Source of the DNA: a bacterium
Lineage (GTDB): Bacteria > UBP7 > UBA6624
Reading direction: 5' to 3'
Assembly (NCBI GenBank): GCA_014384545.1
Contig: JACNFQ010000023.1
Coordinates: 1 to 14,705 of the forward strand
DNA: 14,705 nucleotides
Of this stretch, positions 14,012 through 14,705 are shown piece by piece. A program made the translations under genes and the position numbers. Position 1 is the stretch's first letter. Each line of letters opens with the position of its first letter. The notes under the pieces were generated by a model, which had not been told where the DNA came from, ran no database searches, and saw nothing but the letters and a program-made list of their open reading frames with translations.

Positions 14012-14532
14012 TGAATCAATCCTCCTAAATCTTCTTCTTTCTCTTCAGGGATTTGGGGCAACCCCGCCCCTTTCAATGCACCACCTTCAACACCCTCCAA
14101 AGCATCTATCCATCCCGGAATGTCTTGGACCACAAAAGCGAATCTCACTCTACCCTTTGGTGTAATTCCCGTAACGATAAGATGACGCATCGATTGCCCC
14201 AAAAACTGAGTGCCCAACGTAGCAGTCTCTAACTCTGTCAACGACAGCTCTACTTCTCTCCTCGGAAAGCCTCGCATGAAGGCGACTTTCTTCTTTGATA
14301 GGAGCAGCGTACCTTTCGCCATCCCTTGCCCCAGCCCCAGTGATTCTCGCCCCAAATACCCTGCGCCATTCTCTAAGCGGATAATGCCATCGCCTCTGTG
14401 AAATGCTAGAAATCTCCGCAGCTCTAATCGTGCCGAAACCGCAAGAACACTCCACAAGACCCCCAAGAACAAGGGCACCAATAGGTAAAGGCGTGTCGAT
14501 AGCCAAAACCATACATCAGCTAGGGGAAACAT
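14008..14532 (-). CDS. Small membrane protein with possible PH/GRAM-like domain, function unknown
   Basis: I do not recognise a named family. The 174-residue product has one membrane helix near the N-terminus (about 13-36, LYLLVPLFLGVLWSVLAV) followed by a basic stretch (RLELRRFLAFHR), so most of the chain should be cytoplasmic by the positive-inside rule. Residues about 72-145 look like a series of beta strands (GTLLLSKKKVAFMRG, REVELSLTELETATLG, RHLIVTGITPKGRVRFAFVV) ending in a helix with PGWIDALEG. This is the pattern of bacterial PH/GRAM-like domains, but the assignment is only by shape. The tail is acidic (PEEKEEDLGG). It starts with ATG nine bases after the carA stop, without a clear Shine-Dalgarno, and its TGA overlaps the ATG of the cytochrome-HHH gene, so the two are probably translated together. 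Confidence 0.75.
   Translation of the reverse strand: MFPLADVWFWLSTRLYLLVPLFLGVLWSVLAVSARLELRRFLAFHRGDGIIRLENGAGYLGRESLGLGQGMAKGTLLLSKKKVAFMRGFPRREVELSLTELETATLGTQFLGQSMRHLIVTGITPKGRVRFAFVVQDIPGWIDALEGVEGGALKGAGLPQIPEEKEEDLGGLIQ
14021..14026 (-). promoter_or_regulatory. Ribosome binding site of the cytochrome c-HHH gene
   Basis: On the minus strand AGGAGG lies nine bases before the ATG at 14011-14009, inside the end of the upstream membrane-protein gene. It confirms the start that gives the signal peptide. Confidence 0.8.
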
Positions 14533-14541
14533 AGATCTATT

Positions 14542-14705
14542 CTAAGAACCCCCAACGATCTTCTTGAAATCTCCAAAGAGGGGAAGGCTATCTCGGGGAC
14601 CTGGAGCCGCTTCTGGATGGTATTGGACCGAGAATACCGGCTCTGATTGATGAGCCAACCCTTCCACAGTGCCATCATTCAAGGCAGTATGAGTGACGGA
14701 TAAAC
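14542..14705 (-). CDS. carA: Carbamoyl-phosphate synthase small subunit, C-terminal end (5' partial)
   Basis: The glutamine-hydrolysing subunit of carbamoyl-phosphate synthase supplies ammonia for pyrimidine and arginine synthesis. Only the last 54 codons are in the window; the gene runs off the right edge on the minus strand and stops with TAG (14544-14542). The frame reads [19 protein letters not shown], then [16 protein letters not shown] and [14 protein letters not shown]. The 'LNDGTVEGL' and '[16 protein letters not shown]' segments are the CarA C-terminal signature; the His and Glu of YHPE complete the class-I amidotransferase Cys-His-Glu triad. It lies nine bases upstream of the PH/GRAM-like membrane-protein gene, in the same direction, so the three minus-strand genes may be co-transcribed. 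Confidence 0.93.
   Translation of the reverse strand, partial: LSVTHTALNDGTVEGLAHQSEPVFSVQYHPEAAPGPRDSLPLFGDFKKIVGGS

Overview
The window looks like a chromosomal segment of a diderm (Gram-negative-type) bacterium of roughly balanced base composition. Diderm character is inferred from an ADP-heptose-type (GT9) glycosyltransferase, a dTDP-glucose 4,6-dehydratase and an exported cytochrome c. I cannot fix the phylum. Gene order is the best clue: secD-secF-recJ-rel-dtd-MBL hydrolase resembles the old block secDF-recJ-apt-rel-dtd-(MBL) known from Firmicutes and others, here without apt. No rRNA, tRNA, CRISPR, insertion sequence or phage gene was seen, and no gene-free stretch exceeds about 20 bases.

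Layout. Positions 1-13008 are one unbroken plus-strand array: the 3' end of a CBS-domain protein (probably a ClC chloride channel), then secD, secF, recJ, a long Rel/SpoT, a divergent dtd, a metallo-beta-lactamase-fold hydrolase, ahcY, a purine nucleoside phosphorylase, rmlB, a two-helix RCK potassium channel, a GT9 glycosyltransferase and rdgB. Most junctions are 4-base NTGA or TGATG overlaps, so translation is probably coupled and the array is probably one or a few operons. At 13009-13024 it meets a convergent minus-strand group, read from the right edge: carA (3' end), a small membrane protein with a possible PH/GRAM-like domain, and an exported cytochrome c joined to a helix-hairpin-helix (HHH) domain.

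How the genes fit. SecD/SecF pull secreted proteins across the membrane. RecJ, Rel, Dtd and RdgB deal with single-stranded DNA ends, (p)ppGpp, mischarged tRNA and non-canonical NTPs. AhcY and the phosphorylase form a short salvage line from S-adenosylhomocysteine to free purine base. RmlB and the GT9 enzyme suggest surface polysaccharide work, but the rest of the dTDP-rhamnose set is absent here.

The most unusual object is the cytochrome c-HHH fusion at 13025-14011: a heme c domain of the kind found at the end of cytochrome oxidase subunit II, followed by a ComEA/PsbU-like HHH domain in one exported polypeptide. Other points worth checking are a likely CTG start for the phosphorylase, a Rel whose RxKD/ExDD motif fits neither class, a Dtd lacking several signature residues, and many long G/C homopolymers inside genes, including nine C in secD.
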